A DNA stretch of 7,178 bases. Origin: Victivallales bacterium (GTDB taxonomy: Bacteria > Verrucomicrobiota > Lentisphaeria > Oligosphaerales > Oligosphaeraceae). Below, piece by piece: positions 5,248-7,178 of this stretch (the first letter of the stretch is position 1; every line of letters starts with the position of its first letter). The notes beneath the pieces are model-generated. The model ran no database searches. It was not told where the DNA came from and saw nothing but the letters and a program-made list of their open reading frames with translations. The DNA lies in contig JAFZZD010000348.1 of NCBI GenBank assembly GCA_017615955.1, forward strand, positions 1 to 7,178. The letters run 5' to 3'. The position numbers were made by a program, and so were the translations under genes.

Positions 5248-6096
5248 TTATTTGCCTAATTGTTTTGCTATGATTTTACCTCTGATGCGGGCGCAGTCCC
5301 CGCAGCCTTCCTTGTGCAGGAGTATGAATGGATCTTCCTTGAAGATGCATTGCATTGCCTGGAACAAGTCCTTGGCTTCCATAAGCGTGATTGTGCCGCG
5401 GCCTACCTGGACTGCCTTCGGTACGCCCAGCTCTTGCAGCCTTTTGAAGTAGGGAGCGTTCCTGCCCAGTTTATACCAGCCGCCTCTGCATCCTCCAGGA
5501 TAGTTGCTGACGAACATTTGCTCCTTGCCGCCATCAGGTGTTTCAACCCAGGCGAATGCCTCGTCCAGATAGCCCAGAATCCATGCCTCGCAGGCGTGCA
5601 GGAATGTGTTGCCTCCAATGGCCTCGCCGATGAATACGATCTTGCCGCCATTGTTGAACAACTTTCCCCAGGGTCCGTCCTTGGCGAATACATCCGCAGG
5701 GTCCGAGGAAGCAAGGAAATCAGCAGCATTTTTGCCCCAGGCGCATACGGAATGGGTGGGATGGCTGCTGCGCAACACCCCAGGTAACTTGCGGAATGTC
5801 TCTGGTATGATTCCGACCCAAGGCTCGATTGGGGATGTTGCAGGGTTGAAAGGCGGGCGGGAACCGCCGTCCGCACATGCCACTAGAGCGGGCATTGCCA
5901 AAATGCCTTCCTTGCCAACTGTCTCCTGCAAGGCCTCGATCATCGTAGGCGCCCCGCCAGGAATATAGCCCAGCGACTTGAGGCTGGAATGCACCATAAT
6001 CATGTCGCCTGGTTTGACGCCCAGTTGGGAAAGTCCCTTCTTTATGTCGTCCTTCTGGACGGTTACAACATTGTCCTGCATTTCTTCTTGTTTCAT
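5248..6096 (-). CDS. AAC(3)-family N-acetyltransferase-like protein
   Basis: 282 aa, close to the usual length of the aminoglycoside 3-N-acetyltransferase (Antibiotic_NAT) family, which uses acetyl-CoA to acetylate an amine. Seen: VHSSLKSLG (35-43) followed by GG at 47-48; RSSHPTHSVCAWG (109-121); DGPWGKL (140-146); IGEAIGGNTFLHACE (156-170), with the H167/E170 pair where the family has its conserved HxxxE-like catalytic region (assignment approximate). The C-terminus has a CGDC cysteine pair (C265, C268) in a basic tail. It starts 4 bases after the dehydrogenase stop without a good Shine-Dalgarno, so translational coupling is likely; a second in-frame ATG (residue 6, base 6081) has only GAAGAA before it. 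Many family members in non-producer bacteria are not resistance proteins, and the setting in a sugar-acid cluster argues against resistance. The true acceptor is unknown. Confidence 0.85.
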   Translation of the reverse strand: MKQEEMQDNVVTVQKDDIKKGLSQLGVKPGDMIMVHSSLKSLGYIPGGAPTMIEALQETVGKEGILAMPALVACADGGSRPPFNPATSPIEPWVGIIPETFRKLPGVLRSSHPTHSVCAWGKNAADFLASSDPADVFAKDGPWGKLFNNGGKIVFIGEAIGGNTFLHACEAWILGYLDEAFAWVETPDGGKEQMFVSNYPGGCRGGWYKLGRNAPYFKRLQELGVPKAVQVGRGTITLMEAKDLFQAMQCIFKEDPFILLHKEGCGDCARIRGKIIAKQLGK

Positions 6097-6100
6097 GGTC

Positions 6101-7153
6101 TTATTTCATGGCCGCGATGATTGCGTCTGTCATTTCAGTGGTGGTGGCCTTGCCGCCGATGTCTTGCGTCAGGTACTTGCCTTCAAGGAGCACTTTCTCC
6201 ATGGCATTCATAATCAGGTTCGCTTCGTCCTTGCAGCCAAGATGTTCCAGCATCATGGAGATAGCCCAGAACGTGCCCATTGGATTTGCAATGCCCTTGC
6301 CTGCGATGTCTGGCGCTGAGCCATGGATTGGCTCGAACATGGAAGGATATGTTCCCTCTGGGTTGATGTTGCCTGAAGGCGAGATGCCTATGCTGCCCAG
6401 CATTGCGGAACCCAGGTCAGTAAGTATGTCGCCAAAGAGATTGCTGGCGACGACCACCTGGAGACGGTCTGGATGCATGATGAAATAGCCAGCCAAGGCA
6501 TCCACGTGCATCTTGGATGATGTGATTTCGGGATAGTCCTTTCTGACTTCTTCGAATATCTTGTCCCAGAACACCATGGAGTAGTTCAATGCGTTGGACT
6601 TTGTAGCGGAGAGCACATTATTCTTGCCGTTCTTGCGGGCATATTCGAAAGCGTAGCGCAGGATGCGCTCTGTGCCCTTGCGGGTGAATATGCTCTGCTG
6701 CATGACGGATTCGTCTGGCTTGTCCTCATTGTGCCATTCGCCCTTGCCGCAGTATTCGCCTTCGCTGTTCTCGCGTATGCAAACGAAGTCCATCTTCTCG
6801 TTCTTCAATGGCGAATGCAGGCCAGGCAGCATTTTCACGGGGCGCATGTTCACGTATTCGTCGAACTGTACGCGGATGGGCAGAAGCAGTTGGCGCAAGG
6901 AGATGTGGTCTGGCACGCCAGGAAAGCCAACTGCACCCAGCAGAATGGCATCGCAGTCCCTAAGGATATCCATGCCGTCATCAGGCATCATCTTGCCGTG
7001 CTTCAGGTAGTATTCGCAACTCCATGGCAATTCATTGTACTGGAATGACATGCCGCTGATCTGCGCGACTTTGTCCAGCACCCTCTTGCCTTCATGTATC
7101 ACATCAACACCGATTCCATCGCCTGGAATCAAATTCAATCTGAATGTCTTCAT
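6101..7153 (-). CDS. Tartrate/D-malate-type beta-decarboxylating dehydrogenase
   Basis: 350 aa, a full-length member of the isocitrate/isopropylmalate dehydrogenase superfamily: NAD-dependent oxidation and decarboxylation of a malate-like 2-hydroxy acid, cytosolic. Seen: IPGDGIG at residues 9-15; substrate-binding arginines R94 (LPIR), R103 (MRP) and R128 in RENSEGEY (128-134... start of the loop); K185 in ATKSN; metal aspartates D218, D242 and D246; the family signature NLFGDILTD from 238; and HGSAPDIAGKGIANP at 277-291, where D282 corresponds to the Asp that selects NAD over NADP in isopropylmalate dehydrogenases. The WSCEYYLKHGKMMP stretch (44-57) and RENSEGEY fit tartrate/D-malate dehydrogenases (TtuC/DmlA) better than LeuB, and no leuA/C/D genes are near. 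The ATG is preceded by AAAGGA only 3 bases upstream, unusually close. Stop is TAA, 4 bases before the next gene. Exact substrate (tartrate, D-malate, an alkylmalate) is inferred, not shown. Confidence 0.9.
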   Translation of the reverse strand: MKTFRLNLIPGDGIGVDVIHEGKRVLDKVAQISGMSFQYNELPWSCEYYLKHGKMMPDDGMDILRDCDAILLGAVGFPGVPDHISLRQLLLPIRVQFDEYVNMRPVKMLPGLHSPLKNEKMDFVCIRENSEGEYCGKGEWHNEDKPDESVMQQSIFTRKGTERILRYAFEYARKNGKNNVLSATKSNALNYSMVFWDKIFEEVRKDYPEITSSKMHVDALAGYFIMHPDRLQVVVASNLFGDILTDLGSAMLGSIGISPSGNINPEGTYPSMFEPIHGSAPDIAGKGIANPMGTFWAISMMLEHLGCKDEANLIMNAMEKVLLEGKYLTQDIGGKATTTEMTDAIIAAMK

Positions 7154-7178
7154 TGTTCCTTTGGTTTGAAATTACCAG

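Noticed and set aside
6101..7153. Dehydrogenase as LeuB of leucine synthesis
   Set aside because: RENSEGEY and the WSCEYYLKHGKMMP segment are of the tartrate/D-malate type, and no leucine pathway genes are adjacent.

Overview
All eight genes in this window lie on the minus strand, packed almost end to end, so transcription runs from high to low coordinates. The organism cannot be fixed from the sequence. Clear AGGAG-type ribosome binding sites, roughly balanced base composition, the mix of sugar-acid genes with DUF4380, creatininase and AAC(3) families, and two short-period intergenic repeat elements suggest a carbohydrate-degrading environmental or gut bacterium. I lean towards the Lentisphaerota/Verrucomicrobiota side (inference, low confidence).

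Layout in transcription order: (1) a beta-decarboxylating dehydrogenase of the tartrate/D-malate type (7153-6101); (2) an AAC(3)-family N-acetyltransferase-like protein (6096-5248); (3) an intergenic gap of about 100 bases almost filled by a 72-base perfect-ended hairpin (5169-5240); (4) a PfkB-family 2-keto-3-deoxy-sugar-acid kinase (5146-4046); (5) a KDPG/KDPGal-type aldolase (4049-3438) joined to the kinase by an ATGA overlap; (6) a DUF4380 mutarotase-fold protein (3419-2499) whose first 24 bases, including the start codon, are tandemly duplicated; (7) a short form of the 16S rRNA methyltransferase RsmI (2493-1747); (8) a divergent creatininase-family hydrolase (1784-1035), overlapping rsmI by 38 bases; (9) an atypical SDR/NAD-epimerase-like protein (1038-106), joined by a second ATGA overlap; and (10) a GC-rich 8-base periodic repeat running from base 1 into the last stop codon.

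The metabolic core is the kinase-aldolase pair, the lower half of a sugar-acid (Entner-Doudoroff or De Ley-Doudoroff type) route: a 2-keto-3-deoxy acid is phosphorylated, then cleaved to pyruvate and glyceraldehyde 3-phosphate. The aldolase resembles E. coli DgoA (KDPGal aldolase) more than Eda, including a valine at the position reported to set C4-epimer preference. The DUF4380 protein (sugar-binding fold), the SDR-like protein, the creatininase-family hydrolase and the decarboxylating dehydrogenase could supply upstream or side steps, but no sugar-acid dehydratase, transporter or regulator is visible. The substrate is therefore open. RsmI is a housekeeping gene carried inside this cluster.

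No mobile element, CRISPR array, tRNA or rRNA was found. The gene families are all known. The less ordinary items are the two repeat elements, the start-codon duplication, the RsmI tail that carries the next gene's ribosome binding site, and altered active-site motifs in the creatininase-like and SDR-like proteins.
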